A stretch of DNA of 64,000 nucleotides from Bacillus salipaludis (GTDB lineage Bacteria; Bacillota; Bacilli; Bacillales_B; DSM-18226): NCBI RefSeq assembly GCF_004358205.1, contig NZ_SMYO01000003.1, positions 1-64,000 of the forward strand, written 5' to 3'. The first letter of the stretch is position 1. Each line of letters starts with the position of its first letter. The position numbers and the translations under genes are program-made. Below the pieces are notes generated by a model. The model did not search any database. It was not told the origin of the DNA and saw nothing but the letters and a program-made list of their open reading frames with translations. Shown in pieces: positions 45,320-53,374 of the stretch.

Positions 45320-45802
45320 TCAGACCGTTAAATCATTTTCTGATTTTATATCAATCGCCTCTTGCAAAAGCCTTTGGAGAACAGCCGCAAAAACTGCAAT
45401 CACCACGGAAGCAAACGGAACAACCAATCCGACAAAGATGACACCTGGGGCGTCGTCCTTTTCCGCAAAGAGATAAAAAAGCGGCAAGACTAGCACGTTC
45501 AAGGTACTGATTGTGATTGCACAGAATTTGATTTTCTTTAATGCTTCCACAGAAATTTGCGAGAACGCTTTATTTTTATCAATATAGTGTAAAAGTTTGA
45601 AAGCCTGATACAAAGCAAAGTAAAAAGGGATTGCTGATGCATAAAAAACGAGGAAAACGAGATATTTTATAAAAGCAAACTCTGGAAGCAATTTTGCTGC
45701 AATATTCCCTAACTCAGGCACCAAAAAGATGCACAAAGCAAGAACGGGGATTCCAATAAGAATAACAGTTATCTTTAAAAATAATGTTGTTCCTTTTTTC
45801 AT
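45320..45802 (-). CDS. DUF2975 family membrane protein (YoaS-like)
   Basis: A 160-residue protein with four membrane helices and the family loop 'FALYQAFKLLHYIDKNKAFSQISVEALKKIKFCAITIS' between helices 2 and 3. The remaining helices have few charged residues. DUF2975 proteins pair with a YozG-type XRE regulator in Firmicutes; the pair resembles a membrane sensor with a DNA-binding partner, but this is not demonstrated. ATG 45802 follows GAGGTG. Confidence 0.88.
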   Translation of the reverse strand: MKKGTTLFLKITVILIGIPVLALCIFLVPELGNIAAKLLPEFAFIKYLVFLVFYASAIPFYFALYQAFKLLHYIDKNKAFSQISVEALKKIKFCAITISTLNVLVLPLFYLFAEKDDAPGVIFVGLVVPFASVVIAVFAAVLQRLLQEAIDIKSENDLTV

Positions 45803-45924
45803 AAAAGCACACCTCACTGATTTATGGTTATTTTGAATTTAACACACCATTTATCGTTTTACAATAAATTTTTATCTATTTTTATAATGTTTTTATTGTA
45901 TAAATCTCAATTTAAGACAAAAAT

Positions 45925-45958
45925 AAAAAGCATTCCTCATTATGGAAAAATGCTTTTT
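45925..45958. terminator. Hairpin in the 418-bp gap between divergent genes
   Basis: AAAAAGCATT/AATGCTTTTT 10-bp stem with 14-nt loop. Its flanks are A- or T-rich, so it can terminate in either direction. No gene was seen elsewhere between 45803 and 46220; the region carries the divergent promoters. Confidence 0.5.
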
Positions 45959-46220
45959 CAACTTCATTTGTTCGCTTATCCAACATATTTTAGGAGATCG
46001 ACGATTTTTACCGCTTCCTTAATTGGACAGGAACTTTATAGAAAAGTGATAAACAAAGTCAATAAATTAAACTGTATCTCTAACCATTTTTCCATCCATT
46101 AACATGCTATTCCTTAATTGAACCAATCTCATTTTAAAAGATAGACGCAACGGTATATTTGACAGTAGAATAACTATAGAAAAAGAATGAATTATTCATT
46201 TTCTGAGAAAGGATGAGACC

Positions 46221-46919
46221 ATGGAAGAAACAATTCTTGAAAATATCGTTGTTGCCTTTTCATCCGGAAAAGACTCCGCTTTCTTAGTCAACCAATTGTT
46301 AAAGGATCAGAGATATAAAATCGTATCGTTAGTGACAACCTGTACGAACAATGGTACCGTTACAAGTCACCACATTGATGAACACCTGGTTGAAAAACAA
46401 GCGGAAGCTATCGGATTGCCTCTATACAAAATAAAAATGAGCGAATTTACCACGGAGAATTTTGAAGATGGTTTAATCAACACCATGGTTCATTTCCGGA
46501 AACATTTCGGAGTTACGAAAATCGCTTATGGGGACTTATTTTTGGAAGAGGTCAAAAACTATAAAGAAAAATTACTCAGAAGACATGGATTCGAATTGCT
46601 GCTTCCCTTATGGGGACAGAATACGAAAACATTAGCTCGACAAATGGTGGAGGAAGGATGGAAAGCTGCCGTTATATCCATAGATTCAACGAAATTGTCG
46701 TCCGGTTTTTTAGGGAAAACCTTAACGAAAGAATGGCTGGAAGCATTGCCTTCTGATGTAGACCCATGTGGGGAGTATGGCGAATACCATACTTTTGTAT
46801 TTCATGGACCTATCTTTCAATATCCTATTCCAATAGAAATTGACTATCAAATTATAAAAGCAAGGGATCGTTGGAAGTTTGTTGGAATTAAATTAAAAGG
46901 TGAGGAAGGAATGAGATGA
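46221..46919 (+). CDS. PP-loop ATP-binding protein (diphthine-ammonia ligase-like, DUF71)
   Basis: A 232-residue ATP pyrophosphatase-fold protein. PP-loop 'VVAFSSGKDSAFLVNQL' (SSGKDS, residue 16) binds ATP. Then 'HHIDEHLVEKQAEAIGLPLYKIKMSEF' and 'FGVTKIAYGDLFLEEVKNYKEKLLRRHGFELLLPLWGQNTKTLARQMVEEGWKAAVISID', and 'DPCGEYGEYHTFVFHGPIFQ', all typical of the DUF71/MJ0570 group. Eukaryotic members amidate diphthine; bacteria lack diphthamide, so the bacterial substrate is unknown, perhaps B12 or tRNA-related. ATG 46221 follows AAAGGATGAG. Confidence 0.88.
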   Translation: MEETILENIVVAFSSGKDSAFLVNQLLKDQRYKIVSLVTTCTNNGTVTSHHIDEHLVEKQAEAIGLPLYKIKMSEFTTENFEDGLINTMVHFRKHFGVTKIAYGDLFLEEVKNYKEKLLRRHGFELLLPLWGQNTKTLARQMVEEGWKAAVISIDSTKLSSGFLGKTLTKEWLEALPSDVDPCGEYGEYHTFVFHGPIFQYPIPIEIDYQIIKARDRWKFVGIKLKGEEGMR

Positions 46920-46926
46920 TGAATGT

Positions 46927-46972
46927 CGAATCAGCATGTACAGCCTCATCCAAGAACAGTTATGCTGATTCG
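46927..46972. repeat. Perfect 11-bp inverted repeat after the PP-loop gene
   Basis: CGAATCAGCAT at 46927-46937 and ATGCTGATTCG at 46962-46972 around 24 nt. No T tract follows, so it is not a standard terminator. It overlaps a 28-codon frame starting at 46916 that is not supported otherwise. Confidence 0.5.
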
Positions 46973-47129
46973 TCACCTGATGTACCGCTCGAAAAAGGCT
47001 AACCTGTGCCGTTTGTGCAACAAGAAAAAAAGTCGCAGCTACGATTTTGTTATGATTTAACTCCGCTTTAGTTACATAACATCTATTAGAAAAATTATTC
47101 CAATCCAAATAAAGGGAAGATAATAAAAA

Positions 47130-47657
47130 TTATTTTTTAATATAATGAAGCATAGCAAGTTGACCTAATTTTTCTACTTTTGTTAATGTGTATTTTTGAG
47201 TAATGTCATCTCCGATATAAAGGGAGATACCTTTCCCTAAAATAATAGGTGCAATGGCTAATTGGAATTCATCAATTAAATTTTCCTTAAAAAATTCACG
47301 AGCTAAGTTTCCTCCACCAATTAACCATATGTCTTTACCCGGCTTTTGTTTTAAATCTTTAATGAAAGTTTTGACCTCGTCATTAATAAATGAGGCAGAT
47401 TCATCTGATTCAATAACAGATTTAGAAAATACATAATTTTTATAATTACTGTATGGATAATCCATATCAAATCCACGAATGACATTATATGTTCCTTTTC
47501 CCATAATAACAGTATCAATTCTTTCAAGGAGTGAATTATATCCAGAATCTCCTTCTACTTCTGTTGATTCTAACCATTCTAATGTACCATCCTCATTTGC
47601 AATATAACCATCAATTGAAGTGCCAATGTATAAAATTATGTTACGCTGTTTTTTCAA
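47130..47657 (-). CDS. Dihydrofolate reductase family protein (RibD C-terminal domain)
   Basis: A 175-residue NADPH-dependent reductase fold. 'RNIILYIGTSIDGYIANEDGTLEWLE' opens the substrate loop, 'RIDTVIMGKGTYNVIRGF' follows, and 'KDIWLIGGGNLAREFFKENLIDEFQLAIAPIILGKGISLY' contains the cofactor motif IGGGNL. It is in the same family as 34209-34778 but not close in sequence. Stand-alone RibD-C proteins have unknown substrates. Start ATG 47657 lies next to GGAGATTCG. The stretch 47658-47796 upstream carries the VOC gene's terminator. Confidence 0.9.
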   Translation of the reverse strand: MKKQRNIILYIGTSIDGYIANEDGTLEWLESTEVEGDSGYNSLLERIDTVIMGKGTYNVIRGFDMDYPYSNYKNYVFSKSVIESDESASFINDEVKTFIKDLKQKPGKDIWLIGGGNLAREFFKENLIDEFQLAIAPIILGKGISLYIGDDITQKYTLTKVEKLGQLAMLHYIKK

Positions 47658-47751
47658 GCGAATCTCCCTTACTTTTTTCAGTTTATAAAATTATTATTAT
47701 TACTTTAAGTTTAAATCTTAGAATCTGTTTCGTAAATCAAACAAACAAAAG

Positions 47752-47775
47752 GCGATGCCTTTATTCAGGCATCGC
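47752..47775 (-). terminator. Terminator of the VOC gene
   Basis: GCGATGCCT/AGGCATCGC perfect 9-bp stem with 6-nt loop. The A-rich side (47741-47750) is the U tract on the minus strand. Confidence 0.8.
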
Positions 47776-47796
47776 ACTCGTAAATTTAATAGAAAT

Positions 47797-48177
47797 TCAT
47801 TTTTTTTCCATTACTGCAAAGTAATTATTTTCACTATCAGCAAAATTAAATACTCTACCTGTAGGCATATTTACAATTTCTCCTACTGTGACGTTTTTGT
47901 TTGATAAGTCACTATATAAATTATCGAAATTTTTTGAGAAGAACATTAAAGAAGGTGTTCCAAGATTTAATTCAGGCGCCATTTTCGCAACAAATTCCTT
48001 ATTATGGAGAATAATGCTTGTTTCAGCTTCTTTAGTTGAAGCAATTTCAATCCATCTCATTCCTTGACCATTGTCTTCCTCTGAAATTACACTAAACCCT
48101 ACTTTTTCTGTCCAAAAGTCCCTTGCTTCATCTTGATTGTTAACATACAACATGATTTGACCAACTTGACTAATCAT
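47797..48177 (-). CDS. VOC family protein (glyoxalase-like)
   Basis: A 126-residue protein of the vicinal oxygen chelate fold. 'MISQVGQIMLYVNNQDEARDFWTEKVGFSVISEEDNGQGMRWIEIAS' is the first beta-alpha-beta-beta-beta module; 'NLGTPSLMFFSKNFDNLYSDLSNKNVTVGEIVNMPTGRVFNFADSENNYFAVMEK' is the second. It is closest to PhnB/YraH-type proteins. Metal ligands are not all clear (E123-like position present as 'YFAVME'). Possible roles range from glyoxalase to fosfomycin-type thiol transfer; unknown. Confidence 0.88.
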   Translation of the reverse strand: MISQVGQIMLYVNNQDEARDFWTEKVGFSVISEEDNGQGMRWIEIASTKEAETSIILHNKEFVAKMAPELNLGTPSLMFFSKNFDNLYSDLSNKNVTVGEIVNMPTGRVFNFADSENNYFAVMEKK

Positions 48178-48262
48178 TGATTTTTACACTCCCTTAAAAA
48201 AGTAATTACGAAACTCAATGCTCCAAAACCTTACTAATACTGAAAACAGCGTAACGGTAACT

Positions 48263-48778
48263 CTACTTCAGGGACTCCACAAGCTCGTTCAAACGGTCCC
48301 AAGTTTCGGTGATTCCTTGCACCATGCCCATGTCCATGACGGTCTTAAGGGCCTCTTCGGAAACATATTCAGCACGGTTTATTAGCTTTGTCTTTCCACC
48401 CAACTCGATGAATTCCAATGTGATCTCGGTGGACGGCATGGAGTCATTCAAATTGCCTTCGGCATCCGAAAAGTAATCGGTGTAGACGATCTTCTCTGGC
48501 TCGATAATCTCCTTATAAATCCCTTTTCCCCAGGATTCCATACCAAAAAATTGACCTTGATTCTGATCGACGCACTTCATACAGTAATGCCAAACGCCAC
48601 CCGGACGGAAATCGACGTTGCAGACCGGAATCTCCCAGCCCCTCGGTCCCCACCAGCGTTTCAGATGCTTCGGCTCTTTAAACATCTTGAATACTAGATC
48701 GCGTGACGCATCGAAAATGCGCTCCAGTACCAGTATCCGATCGTTCTCTACTCTCGATACCATTGTGTTGTTTGACAT
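48263..48778 (-). CDS. SRPBCC/AHSA1 family protein
   Basis: A 171-residue helix-grip protein of the AHSA1 group. 'LVLERIFDASRDLVFKMFKEPKHLKRWWGPRGWEIPVCNVDFRPGGVWHYCMKC', 'SWGKGIYKEIIEPEKIVYTDYFSDAEGN' and 'EITLEFIELGGKTKLINRAEYVSEEALKTVMDMGMVQGITETWDRLNELV' are the usual phrases. It is encoded 29 bp after an ArsR-type regulator gene, the common ArsR-AHSA1 pair of Bacillus, in which the regulator presumably controls the operon. Ligand unknown. Start follows AAGGAGG. Confidence 0.92.
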   Translation of the reverse strand: MSNNTMVSRVENDRILVLERIFDASRDLVFKMFKEPKHLKRWWGPRGWEIPVCNVDFRPGGVWHYCMKCVDQNQGQFFGMESWGKGIYKEIIEPEKIVYTDYFSDAEGNLNDSMPSTEITLEFIELGGKTKLINRAEYVSEEALKTVMDMGMVQGITETWDRLNELVESLK

Positions 48779-48807
48779 CGTAATTCCTCCTTGAACATGA
48801 AATGATT

Positions 48808-49152
48808 TTATGATTTTTCCTTGTTCTGCAATTCCTTCAAATAATCATCTAAATTGTCGAATCTTTCTTCCGTAACACGCCGGAAGGATTGTATCCAAGA
48901 ATTCAGCGCTTGGAAGGGCTCTGGCCGGAGCTTGTAGATACGCCGGTTAGCATCGGCCTGAACTTCCACAATCCCGTTTTCGCTTAGCACTTTTAGATGC
49001 TTCGAAGTTTGGGGCTGCCTCAATCCAAGTTGATCAGCGATTTCCCCCACGGTCATAGGACCGTCACGCAAGAGTTCGACGATATTCATACGATTTGGTT
49101 CTGACAAAGCGCTCAGTGTCGTCATGTTCACACCCGGAATCTTCCCTGACAT
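48808..49152 (-). CDS. ArsR family transcriptional regulator
   Basis: A 114-residue winged helix regulator: 'TLSALSEPNRMNIVELLRDGPMTVGEIADQLGLRQPQTSKHLKVLSENGIVEVQADANRRIYKLRPEPFQALNSWIQSFRRVTEERFDNLDDYL'. The metal-binding cysteines of true ArsR are absent, so it is a non-metal member of the family, as usual for regulators paired with AHSA1 proteins. ATG 49152 follows GAGGTG by 6 nt; a GTG three codons upstream overlaps it. Two-gene operon with 48263-48778. Confidence 0.9.
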   Translation of the reverse strand: MSGKIPGVNMTTLSALSEPNRMNIVELLRDGPMTVGEIADQLGLRQPQTSKHLKVLSENGIVEVQADANRRIYKLRPEPFQALNSWIQSFRRVTEERFDNLDDYLKELQNKEKS

Positions 49153-49780
49153 GTTGCTCACCTCGTCAAGTGATGGTCTCCGGTAAAATCACTTCTACAT
49201 CATCACTAGTATTATGGTCCTGTTGAATTCATTATACCCAACAGGGAATATTCCCGTCAAGGAATATTTAAAAATTAAAGTGATACCGAGTCAATTCGAA
49301 TTACAGAATCTAATCCTTCATAGGTTGAGTAAAGTCGTTTTCTCCATTCATATCGTCCCGATTGTCACCTTTACTCTTATGCTCATTAGTATTGTGTCCG
49401 GTAGCATCATTTGTTTGATGGTTCAGCATATGGATTTATATTTACTTAGGCATAGATTTAGTATTTGAACACGCCGGTGACCAAATACACTCTAAACAAT
49501 TTAAAATTCATTTCTCAATTTTTAAGACTAAATAAACAAATTCATTTAGTAAAACACATATTTATGTCCCAAATTAAACTTTTCAATAACTTTTTAGGGT
49601 ACTTGAAATAAATAGGTTATGCCAATCTATCATTATTCTTATTTAACTGCCCATTTTGTCGAATAAGAGAATCAACAACAATCATTAAAAGAGCCTACTG
49701 CTTGAACAGATGTTTTAAAAACAAATCTCCCTTGCAATAGATGTTGAAAGTATATTTCATTAATTCTTTCTTTAGCACTT
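49153..49780. other. Long intergenic stretch
   Basis: No recognised gene. An 84-codon plus-strand frame (49214-49468) has a mixed hydrophobic profile but no ribosome site, and it starts inside the promoter region of the divergent regulator; it is not called. Confidence 0.45.
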
Positions 49781-49797
49781 TTGCATATAATATAGGA

Positions 49798-49905
49798 AAA
49801 ATTTTCATTAGTCTCTAAGTAGAGACTAATTCTACTAAAAGCATCTTAGATAAGTTGCCTCCACTAGGCGCTTGCATGAAGTGGAGACGCTTTTATATTT
49901 TTAGG
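49798..49905 (+). ncRNA. Candidate small RNA with two hairpins
   Basis: A TATAAT box (49786-49791) precedes about 110 nt carrying a perfect hairpin TTAGTCTCT/AGAGACTAA and a second one, CTCCACT/AGTGGAG (about 49860-49893), that ends in GACGCTTTTATATTTTT, a terminator-like tail. No frame of useful length lies inside. No known RNA family is recognised. The -35 is weak, so the promoter is provisional. Confidence 0.4.
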
Positions 49906-50035
49906 GTTAAGCATATTGCGGATTTCGTAGAAATATGATGATTATTGTCCAATCCAAACTTGTCCTATGAAATATATATAAATAGAGAAAAGTATTCTTT
50001 CCTCAATAACCCAATAGGTACTGGAGGTGATGTAC

Positions 50036-50125
50036 ATGAGTGACGGATTAAATATGTCTTTTACATTAATCGTAGTATTGTTCATTCTCCTTATCATTGT
50101 CGGAACTTCTTTTATGGGTTATTAA
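50036..50125 (+). CDS. YjcZ family sporulation miniprotein (29 aa), second copy
   Basis: ATG 50036 follows GGAGGTGATGTAC. The product MSDGLNMSFTLIVVLFILLI ends IVGTSFMGY: one hydrophobic helix and the family's VGTSFM(K)GY tail. It is a paralogue of 627-719 with a different head. Probably expressed during sporulation, as for other family members. The ORF for the Ile/Glu/Arg repeat peptide follows 80 bp downstream on the same strand. Confidence 0.85.
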   Translation: MSDGLNMSFTLIVVLFILLIIVGTSFMGY

Positions 50126-50205
50126 ATCGTACGGAACTAGGGGTAAGATGATTTAAATCTGTCCCTTTGTCTAGACTACTGAAAGGATAGGAGGTTGAAT
50201 TACAC

Positions 50206-50367
50206 TTGGTATTTTTCCCTGACGGCTTTAGAAGAAGAAGGTTTATCCCTATTGAAATCGAAATCGAGATTGAGAGAAGAAGACGTATTGAAATAGAAAT
50301 CGAGATTGAGAGAAGAAGACGTATAGCAATTGAAATTGAAAGAAGAAGAAGACGCGGATTCTTTTAA
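50206..50367 (+). CDS. (IEIEIERRRR)-repeat peptide, 53 aa
   Basis: A TTG at 50206 stands 11 nt after AGGAGG. After a short head (LVFFPDGFRRRRFIP) the sequence is built of repeats: IEIEIEIERRRR, IEIEIEIERRRR, IAIEIERRRRR, then GFF and stop. The DNA repeats as well, with a 36-bp unit from about 50250. Alternating Ile/Glu favours beta strands, one face hydrophobic, with Arg clusters at each turn. A terminator with a UUCG loop follows. No family is known to me. Its place next to YjcZ suggests a spore-layer component, but this is speculation. Confidence 0.55.
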   Translation: MVFFPDGFRRRRFIPIEIEIEIERRRRIEIEIEIERRRRIAIEIERRRRRGFF

Positions 50368-50392
50368 GTAAATGATTTAAACATGTTACCAA

Positions 50393-50416
50393 AGGGCCTT
50401 CGGGCTCTCTTTTTTT
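50393..50416 (+). terminator. Terminator with UUCG tetraloop
   Basis: AGGGCC-TTCG-GGCTCT (one G-U pair) followed by seven T residues. Confidence 0.85.
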
Positions 50417-50535
50417 AGGCTGTTTTCACCTAATAGTTAATGAACACCCTTTGCTTAAGTACAATTCTTCACAAATTAACTATGAAATATAAAAAGTGAT
50501 GCAACAGCTGCCTCCATTGTTAATTTCTAATTTAC

Positions 50536-51087
50536 TTAATCAATGCTTGTGTCATCTAATCGTATTTCCGCTACCTTTCCGTCTTCTACTAGCCAGAATT
50601 CAATCGTTGCATCTAGTTTATGGTCAACGTATCCGACAATATCCACACCTTGTTCTGTCCTTTTATAGAAACTTGGACCATATGAAGCGATAACATCTTG
50701 TTTCGTACTACCAATCTCGATTCCTTTTGCTGTTTTAAAACTAGTTTTCGTTTTTATTCCTTCAACTTCTCCAATTATTAAACGAACAATATCCCCTTTT
50801 TCTTTTCCGTTGATAATAGAGGCCGTTTCTAATCCACCTTCCCAATGATAATAATCGTATAAATCATTATTCTCCCTGCTTAGTGGTGCTTTATAGTGCC
50901 TTACAAAAGATGGGTTATGAATATTATCGTGCAGCCGTATCTTTCCAAAAGATTCATTTGAAAGGTTGGTTGAATCAGTTTGTTTAAAGTAATAGCTTCG
51001 TCCCTCTGTATAAAGAGAAATTGTTCGATAGCATATAACCGCTATTAAAATAATTAACACTGGTAATACAACATATTTTATTCGCAT
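50536..51087 (-). CDS. Uncharacterised membrane-anchored protein (183 aa)
   Basis: An N-terminal anchor (MRIKYVVLPVLIILIAVICY) leads to a 160-residue extracytoplasmic domain. The C-terminal part 'GIEIGSTKQDVIASYGPSFYKRTEQGVDIVGYVDHKLDATIEFWLVEDGKVAEIRL' has the G-x-T/S-xx-(D/E)V-xx-xYG pattern and closing beta strands of BamE/SmpA-like small domains. The N-terminal half has no recognised domain. ATG 51087 follows CGGGAG. Monocistronic; role unknown. Confidence 0.6.
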   Translation of the reverse strand: MRIKYVVLPVLIILIAVICYRTISLYTEGRSYYFKQTDSTNLSNESFGKIRLHDNIHNPSFVRHYKAPLSRENNDLYDYYHWEGGLETASIINGKEKGDIVRLIIGEVEGIKTKTSFKTAKGIEIGSTKQDVIASYGPSFYKRTEQGVDIVGYVDHKLDATIEFWLVEDGKVAEIRLDDTSID

Positions 51088-51253
51088 TTTTACTCCCGAT
51101 TTTATCATTGAAATATTAATTTAGGTGAAGGATTCTTTGAAAGTTCATGTTACAAATTAGATAAGATTGATGAGGTTTTTCAATAACTTCTTTTTAAATG
51201 AAAAAATCTTATAAAAAAAATTGCCCCGCTTGGTTCAAAAAGAAATTTACACA

Positions 51254-51565
51254 CTACGGACCAAATTCAATTTGACCTGTAAACAATAAGATAATCACGA
51301 TTATCCAGAATATAAAAAAAGAAAAGGAGAGGATTAACGATATAATTGGTATTACATTTTTCTCCGTTTTCTTTACTATCCCGATTATAGATAGTACGAT
51401 ACCTATACCCGTTAGCGAAAATGTTATATAATCCCCAACTAAATTCCCGATATTTGCTATTCTTGTAGCTGGGACAAAAACTATAAAAAAGCAAATAGCT
51501 CCAATAATAAAAGAAATATAGCTTATTATACCGTGTTTCTTCGGTGGAGCAGTTTTCTTTTCCAA
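51254..51565 (-). CDS. Small four-helix membrane protein (103 aa)
   Basis: Three hydrophobic segments are clear (GIISYISFIIGAICFFIVFV, ITFSLTGIGIVLSIIGIV and VIPIISLILSFSFFIFWIIVIILLFTG), with a basic N-terminus and a short polar loop (KKTEKN). It looks like the DUF4190-type small membrane proteins. No partner gene. Start at 51565 behind AAAGGTTG. The gap 51566-51935 has no gene seen. Confidence 0.6.
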   Translation of the reverse strand: MEKKTAPPKKHGIISYISFIIGAICFFIVFVPATRIANIGNLVGDYITFSLTGIGIVLSIIGIVKKTEKNVIPIISLILSFSFFIFWIIVIILLFTGQIEFGP

Positions 51566-51935
51566 ATAAACACAACCTTTCTAAAGGAGTCATCAACCCC
51601 TACTCTCAAACAAATCTTATCTCAATAAGACTTTCCGATATGATTTTAACACAATTTTCCATCCAATTGAGTTAGTGATTAGTTTTATTTAACCAACTGT
51701 CCCGATATTTAATAAAAATTTATCTATTTACAAGAAATCTCATGAGGGAGATCATTGGATCGATTAATGCACTATAAAATAATTTAACCCAGAAATTAAG
51801 AAAGCAATTATACCCCATCTAAGAAGGACACTTTAAAATTTAGGAAAAATGAAAGCAATTCAAATTAAATCTGTAATATTCTTCTAATCGGTGCTAATAA
51901 TAAGATGGTTAAATAATAAATTCAGGAGGATTTGT

Positions 51936-52094
51936 ATGCAACAGGATCAACAAGCTAAAAAGAATTTAGGGTCTATTATGAAACCAGAATTTGCTGGCAC
52001 TGATGCACAAAAAGTAAAACAGGAAATTCAAAATGATGTAATCCAAGGAGAAGGTTCAATGACTTCCCGAGAGGCAGGCGCAATGCGTGATTAA
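51936..52094 (+). CDS. Gamma-type SASP-like protein (52 aa)
   Basis: ATG 51936 follows CAGGAGG. It begins MQQDQQAKKNLGSIMKPEFA and the core 'PEFAGTDAQKVKQEIQND' resembles the repeated 'EFASETDAQQVRxQNQ' unit of gamma-type small acid-soluble spore proteins (SspE), which serve as an amino acid store in the spore. Only one unit is present, and the C-terminus (GEGSMTSREAGAMRD) is different. It may be a short relative rather than a true SspE. Terminated at 52196. Confidence 0.5.
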   Translation: MQQDQQAKKNLGSIMKPEFAGTDAQKVKQEIQNDVIQGEGSMTSREAGAMRD

Positions 52095-52195
52095 AAATCA
52101 ACTTCATTGCTTTATTAAAAACAGGATATTTCTTAAAACTCTAAACACCATTAAATTCTAATTTAATGTCGGCACGATAAAGCAAAAATAAAAAG

Positions 52196-52236
52196 GGATA
52201 GATGAGCAGGAAACATGCTCTACCTATCCTTTTTTA
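52196..52236 (+). terminator. Terminator after the SASP-like gene
   Basis: Two-step stem: GGATAG/CTATCC outside and GAGCA/TGCTC inside, followed by a T run. Confidence 0.7.
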
Positions 52237-52336
52237 CTGCAAATGAGCCCATTTACATAACTTAATCTTTTTTAGATCGTTTTTTCCTTTCTTCAAAAAA
52301 GATCCAATTTCATGTAAAGCGAATACTTTTGTTTTT

Positions 52337-52558
52337 TTATAAAGTGAACCTGATTCCAGTTAGTAGACTGAAAAGAGCAATGATTAAAGCGATACGAATG
52401 ACCATTCTTACTCTGCGGCCTCTTACTCTTGTGTTAAGAATAATACTATCACTGCCAACATACTCTAGCGTCCCTGTATATGTTCCGTTATTGGTGACGA
52501 CTTCTACTTCTTGACCAACCAGTTCAGAAGCAAAACGGTTAAATTCCTTACTACTCAT
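52337..52558 (-). CDS. Small Sm-like (DUF2642-type) protein with membrane tail
   Basis: A 73-residue protein. The first 48 residues form an Sm/LSm-like beta barrel fragment ('LVGQEVEVVTNNGTYTGTLEYVGSDSIILNTRVRGRRVRM'), as in DUF2642 proteins linked to spore coats; the rest is a hydrophobic helix ('VIRIALIIALFSLLTGIRFTL'). Start at 52558 after AAGGAG. It precedes no other gene on this strand, but the CotB-like gene is 156 bp upstream, so both may belong to sporulation. Confidence 0.6.
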   Translation of the reverse strand: MSSKEFNRFASELVGQEVEVVTNNGTYTGTLEYVGSDSIILNTRVRGRRVRMVIRIALIIALFSLLTGIRFTL

Positions 52559-52714
52559 CTTCCTATCATCTCCTTTCTAATTCTATTAAATGATTTCTCT
52601 TATTAATTGATTGGATGTTTATAGGACAATCTAAAAATATTTTTGAGCAAATAAAAAATGACTGCAACATTGCGGTCATTTTTATTATCTAATCAGATGG
52701 TTTATTTCTCCGGT

Positions 52715-53122
52715 TTATCCCATTCTGATAGTACGTAGATGGAACATGGAGATGCGAACAATTTCATCATTAAAAATCAAAGTCATCATGTCATCATTTA
52801 TATCAAATAAAATTCCTTCTATTTTTTCTGGACCGTCATGGTTTATTTTGATCCATTGGAGTTTTTGATTCTCTAACAAACTTAGTAAATTATTAGCTTT
52901 TTTATATTCAAAATCTTCAGTAAACTCATTCTTGAATCCTTTCGTATTCTCCGTCACACTTTTTATATGTTGGGTATTATAGTAAACAACCCCATCCTCT
53001 TCAGTGAGTAGGACAAAATAATCATTATAAACATCTAATAACTTTCCAACCTTAGATCCGCGACCACCTCGATCAATATTGATTACTTTCCCTACAAAAG
53101 ACCTCAATAAGTCTAGAAACAT
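52715..53122 (-). CDS. CotB-type spore coat-related protein
   Basis: A 135-residue protein of two Sm-like segments: 'FVGKVINIDRGGRGSKVGKLLDVYNDYFVLLTEEDGVVYYNTQHIKSVTE' (residues 9-58) and 'LQWIKINHDGPEKIEGILFDINDDMMTLIFNDEIVRISMFHLRTI' (residues 88-132). These align with the repeated 'GGPExxEGILVDxxxDHYTI' modules of Bacillus CotB. The long Ser/Lys/Arg-rich tail of CotB is missing, so this is the core module only. A spore-coat location is inferred from the family. Start behind AAGGGG. Confidence 0.8.
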   Translation of the reverse strand: MFLDLLRSFVGKVINIDRGGRGSKVGKLLDVYNDYFVLLTEEDGVVYYNTQHIKSVTENTKGFKNEFTEDFEYKKANNLLSLLENQKLQWIKINHDGPEKIEGILFDINDDMMTLIFNDEIVRISMFHLRTIRMG

Positions 53123-53374
53123 AATTGATTACCCCTTTTCAATTAAACAAGCATATTTCTTTTTATTTATATGTATTATCCAGGGGGGCTGTACTAATAA
53201 AAATGCCTCTTTTGTTGAGGAACAGTTGTTGATCTGGGTATCGCTTCTTATTTTTGTTCAACTATCGTGCTTATCTAGTGAAAAAACCTATAAAAATATT
53301 TATTTAATTTGTCCCCTGCTTCAACACTTAACAATTGTTGTATGTCTTCTCACAATTTCCCATTTATTGATGCA

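Noticed and set aside
49214..49468. An 84-codon plus-strand protein
   Set aside because: No ribosome site, starts in the promoter region of the divergent ArsR gene, and shows no family likeness.
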